Source of the DNA: Legionella busanensis
Lineage (GTDB): Bacteria; Pseudomonadota; Gammaproteobacteria; Legionellales; Legionellaceae
DNA length: 64,000 nt
NCBI RefSeq assembly: GCF_900461525.1
Contig: NZ_UGOD01000001.1
Coordinates: 465,001 to 529,000 of the forward strand
Direction: 5' to 3'
Shown here: positions 39,070 to 48,038 of the stretch, piece by piece
How positions within the stretch are numbered: the stretch's first letter is position 1
Layout: each line of letters begins with the position of its first letter
Position numbers and translations under genes: made by a program
The notes under the pieces: generated by a model
Database searches by the model: none
The model's input: the letters and a program-made list of their open reading frames with translations, nothing else
What the model was told of the DNA's origin: nothing

Positions 39070-40281
39070 TTAATTTGATGTTATCCATAGTTGTTCAAAG
39101 CCAGAAAAGGATAAGCTATGATGCTTTCTAATCGCTGGCAAATGGTTAGCGAGTTGCAAAGTTGGATACTGTTGTAACAGTGTTTTAAACACTAAATGCA
39201 TTTCTATTCGCGCGAGTTTTGCGCCTAAACAAAAATGGCCACCATAACCGTAACTAAAATGAGCATTTGAACGTGTGCTCAGTTCTATCTCATCCGGATT
39301 AGGGAAATAATCAGGATCGCGATTAATAGCATGCGTAGAAATAAAGATTACACTGCCTGCTTTAATAAACTGATTACCTATGTAAGTATCATTTTTTGTC
39401 ACCCGGAAAATAAAAGTAACAGCTGGATCTAGTCGATTGGCTTCTTCTATATATGCATCTAACTCATTAAGTTGGTTACCCATTTTCTGCCAAAGACCAG
39501 GGATGGAAAGCAAACTATAGAGATTGTTACATAATTGATCGGTGGTAGTAACTTGTCCTGCAACTAACATCATAATTGCCTGAGAAATAATTTCGTCATC
39601 ATTCAAATTAAAATGTTCTTGATATTTTAGAAGGGTACTTAGAAAATCATCTTCAGGGTTTGTACGTTTGCGCTGAATTAAGTTAGCAAAATAATTATAT
39701 AAATTTTTTGCGCTATTGTTAACTTTAATGCCATCCTCATTGAAATAAGTTGTTGAGCCACCAAAAAACTGGGTCATGTTATTAGACCAATTATAAAAGT
39801 CTAGGCGTTCATTATCAGGAATAGCAAACAACTCTGCTAACGTTGTTGATGGAATAACTTCTGCAATATTTTTGACAAAATCAAAAGGTTCATTGGGCTT
39901 AAGACGCGTTAAGCTTCGCTTTAACGTTTGTTCAATAAGTGGTTTAAGTTCATTGAGTTTTTGACTAGTGAAGCCTTGATAGCAGATACGGCGTCTTGCC
40001 GTATGGTCAGGCGCGTCACTCATCACCATCATTTTACTCACTACTTTAAAAAAGTCTTGAATTAATGATAAGTCCATTTCAGGCATGCGAGAAATAAAAA
40101 AAGGACTGCGATCGCAGCTAAAATCTTCACTTAATAAAACTTGTTTTGCCAAGTCATATTTAGTAACCACCCAAAATTTACCTGGCTCCCACCAAAATAC
40201 AGGGCCCATCTCACATAAATGATGGGCAAATTCTTTAGGTGTTGAAGTCTGTTTTAACTGCATTAAAGTATACGTCGTCAT
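39070..40281 (-). CDS. Cytochrome P450
   Basis: A 403-residue bacterial class P450 monooxygenase. The haem-binding loop is FSYGYGGHFCLGAKLARIE with axial C351. The I-helix oxygen-activation motif appears as VAGQVTTTDQ, and the K-helix region as EEANRLDPAVTFIFRVT. HTARRRICYQGFT is the C-helix haem-propionate motif. There is no membrane anchor, so it is soluble and needs ferredoxin partners encoded elsewhere. The start overlaps the stop of the PvcB-like gene by 4 nt, so it is the third gene of an isonitrile operon and probably oxidises that product. The substrate is inferred from context only. Confidence 0.92.
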   Translation of the reverse strand: MTTYTLMQLKQTSTPKEFAHHLCEMGPVFWWEPGKFWVVTKYDLAKQVLLSEDFSCDRSPFFISRMPEMDLSLIQDFFKVVSKMMVMSDAPDHTARRRICYQGFTSQKLNELKPLIEQTLKRSLTRLKPNEPFDFVKNIAEVIPSTTLAELFAIPDNERLDFYNWSNNMTQFFGGSTTYFNEDGIKVNNSAKNLYNYFANLIQRKRTNPEDDFLSTLLKYQEHFNLNDDEIISQAIMMLVAGQVTTTDQLCNNLYSLLSIPGLWQKMGNQLNELDAYIEEANRLDPAVTFIFRVTKNDTYIGNQFIKAGSVIFISTHAINRDPDYFPNPDEIELSTRSNAHFSYGYGGHFCLGAKLARIEMHLVFKTLLQQYPTLQLANHLPAIRKHHSLSFSGFEQLWITSN

Positions 40282-41057
40282 AATATTTGAATCCTTCTTA
40301 AGTGTCTTGGCGTTACTTCACTAAATGCGTTGCGTCCATGTAGGAGTGAAAAATTATCGGCAATAAGGTAATCACCCGTTTGCCATTGATGTTGATAACA
40401 ATACTGTGGGTTGCGCATTAAATGGCTAATACTTTGTAAGATAGATAGTGACTCATTTTTACTTTTGTTTATTACATTCACTTCTACTGGATTAAGGTAA
40501 TCCTCGCCTACAGGTTCGGCAAACCGCATGATTGTTTTTGCTGTATCTGGATGTTTGGCAATTAGTTTTCGTTTAATATGGCCACCATAGTGAGCTAATT
40601 TTTCAGTAGAAAAAGTCAATTCATAGTTAAGCCACGCTTGTTTTTGCTCATCGGATGCATCATTCCAAACGGTTTCTGTATTGACAAATAGTGTTTCACC
40701 ACCTGTATTTTGCTTAGGCGCCTCTAAGCAATGAAAGAATAAAAAATGAGGTTCTTGATAAAACGCGCCATCCCAATGTAGAGGTACATCACTATGGGTA
40801 AATAAATAGTTTTTAGCATTTACATCAGGCTGCATTTCCATAACTGGGCCAAAATCCCAATGTAGTAGTTTTGCCTGGGATGAGCAGTAATTTAATAACT
40901 CATCTCGCGTCAGCGCTTCAAAACCTCGCAATAGTATTATTTTATGGCGTCTTGTCTCTTCTAAAAGATTATTTAAGTTAAAATCAGCCAAACTTTTTTG
41001 GTTTCTATTTTCAATAAGATAAGGATGAAAAGGAATTTCTATTGGTAAGGTAATCAT
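40278..41057 (-). CDS. pvcB: PvcB/TauD-family Fe(II)/2-oxoglutarate dioxygenase
   Basis: A 259-residue enzyme of the TauD/TfdA family in which the iron-binding HxD is H94/D96 in VPLHWDGAFYQEPHF. The distal His lies in LLHGRNAF near the C-terminus, followed by the Arg that binds 2-oxoglutarate. The ETLFVNTETVW block is also typical. Located 1 nt overlapping PvcA, it matches the PvcB/IsnB enzymes that oxidatively convert the amino-acid isonitrile to a vinyl isonitrile, often with decarboxylation. Assignment to PvcB rather than taurine dioxygenase rests on operon context with PvcA. Confidence 0.87.
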   Translation of the reverse strand: MITLPIEIPFHPYLIENRNQKSLADFNLNNLLEETRRHKIILLRGFEALTRDELLNYCSSQAKLLHWDFGPVMEMQPDVNAKNYLFTHSDVPLHWDGAFYQEPHFLFFHCLEAPKQNTGGETLFVNTETVWNDASDEQKQAWLNYELTFSTEKLAHYGGHIKRKLIAKHPDTAKTIMRFAEPVGEDYLNPVEVNVINKSKNESLSILQSISHLMRNPQYCYQHQWQTGDYLIADNFSLLHGRNAFSEVTPRHLRRIQIL

Positions 41058-41977
41058 TAGCTAGCCTCCAAAACATAATGATCATGGTTAAATTTAGCGC
41101 CTAATCGCTCTGCCTCTGCCCGCTTAATTAACTGCCAAGAATGTTTATATTTAAGTAAAACATTATGCCAAGGTGTTGCCCAGCAATTATTAGCAGGTAA
41201 AAATTGAATACCTAGTTTTTCTGAGCCACATGGCTGTGGATGAATTGATAAGCGCACTGCATAAGGAAAATAATTTGCTAATAGATGAGACCATGCATTG
41301 GAACGCCTTAGTACCTCATAAGCAACTAGTTTTGCTTCTTTACGTACTTGATTTTTAGAAATACTTTGTCGTAAATACAATCGGTCTTCAATAATAAAGC
41401 GATGAATACCGTTAAATTGATATAAAAGTATTTCATTAGCAAGAATTCTTTTCTTTAATGAAGGTAAAGGTTCACCAAATTCCTTAATTAATTTTTCTCG
41501 CATCGTGTCATAACTACAATGTGTATAAACATCATCTAGCGAAAATGTACTTAAATAAGTTAATTCATTTGCTGCAATAATCGATTTAATTTCTTGTTGA
41601 TAAATATCAACATCATTATCATCAACTAACACTAAGTCATTAAAAACGCGGCCATCTGAACAAATAACAAGCTGAACACCGGGGGTATGTAATTGTTTAA
41701 TGTCATGACATAGCTGATTAAGATTTTTTAAACCCATAATCTCACCTAAGTCTGGGCGAGATGAAATTGTTTTTTGTCGGTTTGCTGATTTTGCTGGGAA
41801 GGCGGGCAAAATTAAAGTAAGTGGTTGCTCCATCATAATGGCCTGCACCACTTTAGCCAAATGGGGCTCTTGACAGTTAGAACAATAATTGCCCTGGCAA
41901 TTTAGGGCATACGATTTTACCTGTCGCTTCTGTTTTAAAAGTAAGGCAATAATTTCTTTAGCTATCCCCTGCATCAT
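41057..41977 (-). CDS. pvcA: PvcA/IsnA-family isonitrile synthase
   Basis: A 306-residue member of the DIT1/PvcA family, which installs an isonitrile on tyrosine or tryptophan using a C1 unit from ribulose-5-phosphate. Recognisable blocks are LTLILPAFPAKSANRQKT, RPDLGEIMGL, the VQLVICSDGRVFNDLV motif and the C-terminal SIHPQPCGSEKLGI with AWATPWH-like CWATPWHNVLL. It starts an operon with PvcB and a P450, read away from a divergent LysR gene. Which amino acid is used cannot be read from the sequence. An N-terminal Cys cluster (CQGNYCSNCQEP) is worth noting. Confidence 0.9.
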   Translation of the reverse strand: MMQGIAKEIIALLLKQKRQVKSYALNCQGNYCSNCQEPHLAKVVQAIMMEQPLTLILPAFPAKSANRQKTISSRPDLGEIMGLKNLNQLCHDIKQLHTPGVQLVICSDGRVFNDLVLVDDNDVDIYQQEIKSIIAANELTYLSTFSLDDVYTHCSYDTMREKLIKEFGEPLPSLKKRILANEILLYQFNGIHRFIIEDRLYLRQSISKNQVRKEAKLVAYEVLRRSNAWSHLLANYFPYAVRLSIHPQPCGSEKLGIQFLPANNCWATPWHNVLLKYKHSWQLIKRAEAERLGAKFNHDHYVLEAS

Positions 41978-42074
41978 ATTATCTCCTGTTAAATACGAAT
42001 TATTCTCATCCTAGTCAAAATCTTGATAAATTGATAATATTATTATTTTATTAAATTGATAAATAAATATAATC
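41978..42074. promoter_or_regulatory. Divergent pvcA / LysR regulatory region
   Basis: A 97-nt gap between the isonitrile operon and its LysR gene, the classic layout for LysR control. It contains repeated aaattgata blocks near 42030-42065. On the minus strand tgagaataattcg (about 41998-42010) resembles half of a Fur box. Neither site is proven. A ggag ribosome-binding site precedes pvcA. Confidence 0.45.
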
Positions 42075-42965
42075 ATGATTGATTTTGATGCTTTAAAAGT
42101 TTTTATAACTGTCATTGAAAAAGGGGGGTTTCATGCTGCAGCACAAGCGATGTTTAAATCCCAGCCAGCCATTACAAATGCAATTAAAAAATTAGAAGAG
42201 CAAATAGATTTGATTCTTTTTGATCGAAATTACTATCGGCCAAAGTTAACCAGCCAAGGTGAAAAATTATATCAACGTGCTAAAACATTGATTGCACATT
42301 GGGAGCATCTTAATCAATTTGTAGAGTTACTACAGGAGGATATGGAAACAGATATCACTATAGCAATTGATGTCTTCTTCCCCTTAAACAAATTAGAAAA
42401 TTTATTTCGTCAGTGGATTGCTCAGTTTCCGCAAACCCACTTTCATTTCCTTTCTGAGTCCCTAGGCGGGGCCTGCGAACGTTTATTACAAGGCCAGGCT
42501 GATTTAATTATTAGTGAAAATTTAATCTCTAAACACGCGGTGGAAGTGATACCGCTTGCTATAGTATTAATGCCGGCTGTTGCAACACCGCAATTTATTG
42601 AACAATATAAAGAAGAGTTAAGTAACCTAGACACGCTTAAAGATTGTATGCAAGTTATTTTAAAAGACTCATCTAAAACTAACTTTTCATTTGGCGTTAT
42701 TGAGCAATGTAAGCACTGGACGGTAAGTGATGTAATAGCAAAAAAAGAAATCATTTTAGCTGGCTTAGGATGGGGACGTTTACCTAAACATCTTATTAAG
42801 AATGAATTAAATAATGGTCGTTTAAAAATTTTATCTGGTCATCATCTTGATGAGCGCTTAGTGCCATTGGAAGCTATCCGTTTACAAAAGCCTGCTCATG
42901 GGCTAATTGCAAAGCAATTATGGTCTGATTTGTTAAATTTAAAAAGTAACAACGTTATTCCATAA
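42075..42965 (+). CDS. LysR-family transcriptional regulator
   Basis: A 296-residue LysR-type regulator. The N-terminal winged helix-turn-helix spans ALKVFITVIEKGGFHAAAQA and then QPAITNAIKKLEEQI..LFDR, followed by the usual linker helix. The C-terminal periplasmic-binding-like effector domain includes WDVI-type residues in WTVSDVIAKKEIILAGLGWG. It is divergent from pvcA with a 97-nt shared region, the same arrangement in which LysR proteins (for example PtxR in Pseudomonas) control pvc genes. The inducer is unknown. Confidence 0.92.
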   Translation: MIDFDALKVFITVIEKGGFHAAAQAMFKSQPAITNAIKKLEEQIDLILFDRNYYRPKLTSQGEKLYQRAKTLIAHWEHLNQFVELLQEDMETDITIAIDVFFPLNKLENLFRQWIAQFPQTHFHFLSESLGGACERLLQGQADLIISENLISKHAVEVIPLAIVLMPAVATPQFIEQYKEELSNLDTLKDCMQVILKDSSKTNFSFGVIEQCKHWTVSDVIAKKEIILAGLGWGRLPKHLIKNELNNGRLKILSGHHLDERLVPLEAIRLQKPAHGLIAKQLWSDLLNLKSNNVIP

Positions 42966-43184
42966 AGTGCCTAGTAAGGAACGGGTCAAAATAGGCCCAC
43001 TTAACACTTACTGTAAAAGATTTACTATTACCTTATTTGCTAATTTTGGACAAAGTACAATTGATTAGGGCGGAGAGTATAAATAATATCGGATTAATTC
43101 TAAGAAACTAGCAACAAATCATAAAGCATAGTATCGTGCTAAGACAATTATATTCTCATGGCTAATTTAAAGGAGCTTAAGTCT

Positions 43185-43526
43185 ATGTCAACAAAATTTA
43201 ATGATATTACCAAAGGAATTAATACGCAGCTTGCTAAAATGCAAAAAGAAATGCCTGACGTTATGGCAAGTTTTGCAGCTCTAGGCCAAGCAGCAGGGAA
43301 GGACGGGGCATTAAATAAAAAGACAAAGGAGCTTATTGCTATGGCTTTGGCTGTGGCCAATCACTGTCCTGGCTGTATTGGATTTCATTCGCAAAAGCTA
43401 GTTAAGCTACAAACCACAAAAGAAGAGTTAGTGGAAACATTAGCAATGGCGGTTTATATGGGCGGTGGGCCTTCTTTAATGTATGCGGCAGAAGCTTTAG
43501 AAGCTTTTGAAGAATTTAGTCAATAA
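43185..43526 (+). CDS. Carboxymuconolactone decarboxylase (AhpD-like) family protein
   Basis: A 113-residue single-domain CMD-family protein. The redox motif is CPGCIGFH with two Cys and the downstream His, as in AhpD-like proteins that work as thiol-based peroxidase partners. The core helices ALNKKTKELIAMALAVANH and ETLAMAVYMGGGPSLMYA match the family. The start at 43185 is chosen because AAAGGAG lies about 9 nt upstream; an earlier in-frame ATG at 43158 would place that site inside the gene. Either antioxidant or an unknown decarboxylase-like role is possible. Isolated gene. Confidence 0.85.
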   Translation: MSTKFNDITKGINTQLAKMQKEMPDVMASFAALGQAAGKDGALNKKTKELIAMALAVANHCPGCIGFHSQKLVKLQTTKEELVETLAMAVYMGGGPSLMYAAEALEAFEEFSQ

Positions 43527-43714
43527 TTTGGTTTTAACTTATCGTTTAATTCTTGTAAAACTATTATTTTGAATAATAGTTTTACACCTAGTTAAATTTA
43601 TAGTTGACTTTAATCTCATTTTAGAAAAACTAATTTTCGAGCATAAATTATTCATAATAATCTCTTAATATTAACTTTGTATAATAAAATATCTTTTTTA
43701 TTGGGTGGTATTTT

Positions 43715-44482
43715 ATGAAAAAATCAATGTTAGAGATGTATAGATCTCAATTAGAAACTTGTCGGGATAAGAGTAAAGTAGAATCTGAACAAGAATTAAT
43801 AAACTCTTTAATAAAGAGTTTAGATGATAATAAAACTCATAGCGAGGTTATCTCACTATTTTCATCAGCGCTTAAAAAGCGTCCAAATCCTAGCTCTAAT
43901 TATAATTTAAAAACAATACTATCTATCTTTAACAGACGCCCCACTCTGCCAGTAAAAACTGTCTATGATCAACTTCAGAAATGGATTGAGGAAGAACAAG
44001 AAGGATTAATAATGGCGAAAGAAGCTAAAGACAATTTAGTTAAAATTAGCGAAAAAATAAAGGAAATTGCTAATTATAAAAAAATAGAGCCTTTAATTAA
44101 TCTATTAGAAGAATTATTTAAAAATGAAGATATATTATTGCTTAATATTAGGGGAAAAAGTTTATTAGCCTGTATAAAAGATTTAGATTTGCCGGCTGTG
44201 TTAACATACTTGGCTAACTTATCAAATAGTGAACCTGCTGCTACCACTCAGACATTAAATAGTTTTAGCTCTTGGAGTAGAGGAAGCTTTGAGGCACAAC
44301 CCAATGTCGATGAAATCCATAGCGGCTGTAAATTGCTCATGTCTAAAGTAGCTAAAGCAGCTCAGAGAGATTCATCTAATCCAAATTGGGAAAAAAGTAA
44401 TAGTTTATTGCAAACTGCTATAATAATTTATACTGAAATTAACGATTCTGCAAAAAATGATTTAGTCGTTGAATATACTTAA
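43715..44482 (+). CDS. Hypothetical protein, mostly helical
   Basis: A 255-residue protein that I do not recognise. It is rich in K, E, L, N and S and looks almost entirely alpha-helical, with a charged stretch (QKWIEEEQEGLIMAKEAKD) likely to be coiled coil. No signal peptide, membrane segment or catalytic motif is visible. A low-complexity S-rich segment near residue 190 separates two helical parts. Base composition is as AT-rich as the region. Such lineage-specific proteins are common among Legionella effectors, but the C-terminus shows no clear acidic signal, so this is not asserted. Confidence 0.6.
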   Translation: MKKSMLEMYRSQLETCRDKSKVESEQELINSLIKSLDDNKTHSEVISLFSSALKKRPNPSSNYNLKTILSIFNRRPTLPVKTVYDQLQKWIEEEQEGLIMAKEAKDNLVKISEKIKEIANYKKIEPLINLLEELFKNEDILLLNIRGKSLLACIKDLDLPAVLTYLANLSNSEPAATTQTLNSFSSWSRGSFEAQPNVDEIHSGCKLLMSKVAKAAQRDSSNPNWEKSNSLLQTAIIIYTEINDSAKNDLVVEYT

Positions 44483-44573
44483 AAACTGTAGATTTATTGG
44501 ATTATAAATTTTACTTAAGGCAGAAATTTTTATAAGGATCACTTTTAAATTAAATAAGACCTCTGCAATAGAA

Positions 44574-45050
44574 TTATTTTTTATTTAAAGGTGCAGTTTC
44601 TGAATGCTGCATAGTTTGATTTTGATTGTTAAAGCCTAAACCTGGTGCCATTGGTTGTTTTTGACAAGGATATTTTTGTATAACGCCTAGCCAGGCAATC
44701 TGCGATACTGTCATTTTATTTTTATCGCTTTGCTGGCTTGAAAGGTTGTTGTAAGTTTGAATAATAATATCGTGTAATGTTTCTGCAGATAGATTTGTGC
44801 CTGTAGGTAGGCAGAAAAAAGGACGCCCTTGATTTTTGGCTAATTCATTTCCTTGCGCAAGTGTTTCTGCAATGCTCTCATCAGCTAAGATTAATATGTT
44901 TCTAGCAGAGCGAGCCCAAGCTTGAGCTTGTGGATCTGCCTTCATCTGCATTTTAGGAATATTATTAAAAATATTCATATAATGATCAATTGTATCAGCA
45001 GAAGTATAAAAAGATATTCCAAGGGTAAATAAGCTAATTAGAAAGCGCAT
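44574..45050 (-). CDS. Small secreted protein, possibly Rap1a/Tai-like
   Basis: A 158-residue exported protein. The start at 45050 has GAGGA 5 nt upstream and gives a good signal peptide (LISLFTLGISFYTSA); an upstream ATG at 45062 overlaps this ribosome-binding site. The mature part has two Cys, in RPFFCLPTG and QKYPCQK, spaced as in Rap1a/Tai-family immunity proteins (one central Cys after a helix, one near the end in a .PC motif). The similarity is of pattern only. No toxin gene adjoins it, so an unrelated periplasmic role is equally possible. Confidence 0.55.
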   Translation of the reverse strand: MRFLISLFTLGISFYTSADTIDHYMNIFNNIPKMQMKADPQAQAWARSARNILILADESIAETLAQGNELAKNQGRPFFCLPTGTNLSAETLHDIIIQTYNNLSSQQSDKNKMTVSQIAWLGVIQKYPCQKQPMAPGLGFNNQNQTMQHSETAPLNKK

Positions 45051-45199
45051 AAGTATCCTCATAAGCTTTATTAGTAGTTGTTGTTAATTTTTAGGTTAAT
45101 AAAGCAATTAGTAGGCTTAAAGTAATTCTAATAGAGTAACACATTATTAGCTATACCACCTGCTTGTTAAGGACGCCTAAATTTAACAATTAATTTTAC

Positions 45200-46810
45200 C
45201 TATATTGCTTCGTCTGAATTTATATTAAAAATACTTTCTAGCCAATCTTTAAGATGCTCAAGATTAAAAGGAGATTCTATATATCCTATATATTTATCTG
45301 GACGAACAACCATTGTGGCAGAATTTTTAATATTAAATCGGTCTTGAATAATATAATTTTCATCTAGCCAAATTGAAGGAAGTTGTGAACTAATATTTAA
45401 AGAATCTAATAAGACTAAATGAATATGCAAAAGAAGTTTATACTTTTGAGTCAAATCCATTAATTTTCCTTCAACTTCATTGAAATCTTTTCGTTGTAAG
45501 AAAACAAATACATTATGAAGGGTTCCTAGACAAATTGTTTCTAGAAGTTTGGAAGTTCGCTGGCTTAGAGATTTTAAAGTTATAGCTGGAATAAATTCGC
45601 CAATATGAAAGCGAGTTTTTTGACCTTTAGCACTTACTATAGGACTTTTAGCATAGGAAATATTAAGTTCAGCTAAATCTTTAACAACTGGAGACATTAA
45701 AAAATCATAGGAAGTAAATTTACTCATAAGCTTATTACGTAAATTTATTAAAGGCTTACTTTTAAGAGAAATCATTTTTGTCATTAAATCGGTTTTCTTT
45801 AAAATAGCTTTAGCAATCGGATACCGCTCTATTTGATAGCTATCTAATAAAGTGTCCCTAGCATAGCCTTTAAGTACTAAGTTTAATTTCCAGACCAGAT
45901 TATAAACATCTTGAATACCTGTATTAAGTCCCTGGCCACCCATCGGACTATGAATGTGAGCAGCATCTCCACAAAAGAAAACGTGGCTGTAGCGATAATG
46001 ATCAATTTGGCGATGGTGAATGGAAAAATCTGCTAGCCAGATTGGATCATAAAGCTTAGCTTCATCTGAGCTTCGTTTATTAAAAAGGGTAATAATATCT
46101 TCTAAAGTAGGTTGTATTTGCTTGTTAGCAGGCATGCTCATAATCAGGCGGTAACGTTTATTTCCCATAGGGAGACAAACGAGAGGGCCATTAAGACTTG
46201 TATAAATCACTATTTTGTCTTCAGGCAAATCTCCTTGCGCATATAGATCAGCAAGCCACCACTGTTGTTTATACTCAGCGCCTAGAAATTTGGCATTACA
46301 CAAATGACGTAGCGTACTATGTGCGCCATCACAGGCAATAATCCACTTGGTAGCAATTTCTTCAGTTTGGCCATTCGCTTTTTTAACTAAAGCAATAACA
46401 GGCTCGCCTTCTTGAAAAGAAATTAGTTCTGTTTGCCATTCGAGAGGGATATTTTTTGCACACAAGCCCTTATAGAGAATATCCTCAGTTTTATTTTGTG
46501 GTAAATCAATTAAAAAATTATAATTGCTGCCTATTTTTTCAAAGTTAATTTCAGACAGTAAACCATTATCTGATTTTAATAATACACCATAGACTTTATG
46601 GCCTTCGGCAAGCACATCATTTAAAAAAGAAGTATCTTCAAACGTTTCTAAGGTACGGATATGAATAGCTAGAGCCTTTGATTTATCACTTAATGTCGAT
46701 TTCTTATCAATAATACGGCAACTTACTCCATGTCGAGATAATTCGTTAGCACAGAATAAACCAACGGGTCCTGCTCCTACTACAAGTGCATCTATTATTT
46801 GTTCAGCCAT
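45200..46810 (-). CDS. FAD-dependent aromatic monooxygenase (PheA/TfdB type)
   Basis: A 536-residue flavoprotein hydroxylase. FAD is bound by VVGAGPVGLFCANELSRHG at the N-terminus. The DG motif is present as WIIACDGAHSTLR. The GD motif is CGDAAHIHSPMGGQGLN followed by GIQDVYNLVWKL. The C-terminal thioredoxin-like domain, common in this group, occupies roughly residues 400-536. Members hydroxylate phenols or polyketide-like aromatics with NAD(P)H and oxygen. No aromatic catabolic cluster adjoins it. It could alternatively tailor the isonitrile product encoded a few kb away, but nothing ties the two together. Confidence 0.88.
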   Translation of the reverse strand: MAEQIIDALVVGAGPVGLFCANELSRHGVSCRIIDKKSTLSDKSKALAIHIRTLETFEDTSFLNDVLAEGHKVYGVLLKSDNGLLSEINFEKIGSNYNFLIDLPQNKTEDILYKGLCAKNIPLEWQTELISFQEGEPVIALVKKANGQTEEIATKWIIACDGAHSTLRHLCNAKFLGAEYKQQWWLADLYAQGDLPEDKIVIYTSLNGPLVCLPMGNKRYRLIMSMPANKQIQPTLEDIITLFNKRSSDEAKLYDPIWLADFSIHHRQIDHYRYSHVFFCGDAAHIHSPMGGQGLNTGIQDVYNLVWKLNLVLKGYARDTLLDSYQIERYPIAKAILKKTDLMTKMISLKSKPLINLRNKLMSKFTSYDFLMSPVVKDLAELNISYAKSPIVSAKGQKTRFHIGEFIPAITLKSLSQRTSKLLETICLGTLHNVFVFLQRKDFNEVEGKLMDLTQKYKLLLHIHLVLLDSLNISSQLPSIWLDENYIIQDRFNIKNSATMVVRPDKYIGYIESPFNLEHLKDWLESIFNINSDEAI

Positions 46811-46865
46811 ACGAGCTCCTTAGCGAGAGTCACGATTGAGCTTACTTAAAACTTTCTATAAAGCC

Positions 46866-47183
46866 TTATATCCCAGTACTAGGCTCAGCTGATGGAGCAA
46901 TAGGTAGGTAATTAAAGCGCTCTTCTGTAGGTAGTGAGCCACATTCATCATAGGTGTTATCTAAACAAAGAAAAAAGCAGGTTGCACCTGATTCACGCGC
47001 ATTTCGAACTGCTTCATCCACTGTAGAAAAGCTGGCGAGATCTTCCCCTGCATGAATATAGTCAGCTCTTTTAAAGGTAATTAACTCTACCAAGTATTGA
47101 TTTAAATCTGCTCGTGAGTAAATGAGCCCAACAGGTTGTTCCGTTGAAAGCTCAAGAATCTTTGATCGTGATATATGGTCCAT
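46866..47183 (-). CDS. Small hypothetical protein
   Basis: A 105-residue cytoplasmic protein with no family that I recognise. It contains one hydrophobic strand (ATCFFLCLDN) and a regular pattern of acidic residues, suggesting a compact alpha/beta fold. No signal peptide. The reading frame is well supported by its length in this AT-rich DNA and by position between two same-strand genes. It is not obviously coupled to the monooxygenase (~55 nt away) or radC (~110 nt away). Confidence 0.6.
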   Translation of the reverse strand: MDHISRSKILELSTEQPVGLIYSRADLNQYLVELITFKRADYIHAGEDLASFSTVDEAVRNARESGATCFFLCLDNTYDECGSLPTEERFNYLPIAPSAEPSTGI

Positions 47184-47295
47184 GATCCATTGCCTTAAAA
47201 CTTAGCTCTTTTAAGTATAGCTACAATTCCTAAAATGTGAGTTTTATTTAGGCAGATAGATAAAAATCATTTAAATTCTAATAAGAATAGAATTA

Positions 47296-47973
47296 CTAAT
47301 GACAAAGCCATTTAACTTGATTAAGTATAGAAAATACTTCATTGTCACCAATCACTAAATGATCAAGTAATTTCACATCAATTAAGTCTAAAGCCCGTTG
47401 AATTTTTTTTGTTATTGTAAAATCGTGTGGACTTGCATCTGATAAGCCGGATGGATGATTATGAGCAAGGATAAGGGCTGCTGCGTTTAAATTTAAAATA
47501 CGTACAATCAAAGGCCTTATATAAATATAGGCTGTATTAATTGTACCTTGAAAAAGTTCTTCGTAATGAATAATTCGATGTTGATTGTCCAAAAATAGCG
47601 CTGAGAAAGTTTCATTATGTTTATCTCTTAATTGTCGTTTGAGGAAGGTATAAGTTTCTTGGCTATTAGTAAGTTTTATTGTTTTTTTAAGCGAGATAAA
47701 GTCACTACGCCGGCATATTTCTTTGCTAGCTTGTAGTTGCAAGTAGCGTACTAATCCTAGACCGGTTACTTGATTGAAATTGTTAAAATCGGTATTAAGA
47801 ATGGCTCGTAAATCGCCAAAGCGCTTTAATAATGCAAAAGCAAGATCTAGGCAAGATTTTTTATTATTGCCTGTACTAATAAACAGGGCTAATAGCTCAA
47901 GATCGGATAAATTATGAGCGCCCTGTATCATTAATTTTTCACGCAAGCGCAAAGGGTTGGTTGGTAAATTCAT
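47296..47973 (-). CDS. radC: RadC-family JAB domain protein
   Basis: A 225-residue RadC protein: an N-terminal helix-hairpin-helix-like part (LLALFISTGN.. LKRFGDL..) and a C-terminal JAB1/MPN-like metalloprotease fold with the JAMM pattern (LFLDNQHRI... ALILAHNHPSG.. SPHDFTITK). The historic link to DNA repair is doubtful and the true reaction is unknown. It is divergent from coaBC, as in many gammaproteobacteria. AAGGAA upstream supports the start. Confidence 0.93.
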   Translation of the reverse strand: MNLPTNPLRLREKLMIQGAHNLSDLELLALFISTGNNKKSCLDLAFALLKRFGDLRAILNTDFNNFNQVTGLGLVRYLQLQASKEICRRSDFISLKKTIKLTNSQETYTFLKRQLRDKHNETFSALFLDNQHRIIHYEELFQGTINTAYIYIRPLIVRILNLNAAALILAHNHPSGLSDASPHDFTITKKIQRALDLIDVKLLDHLVIGDNEVFSILNQVKWLCH

Positions 47974-48038
47974 GCTAGTTATTCCTTTATAGCGAGGTTT
48001 GTGTTTTGATCCAGGATATTCTTATTTAGAATGAGTTA

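Noticed and set aside
44550-44575. aagacctctgcaatag, resembling one end of the MITE-like elements
   Set aside because: Only a single short half is present and no inverted partner was found nearby.
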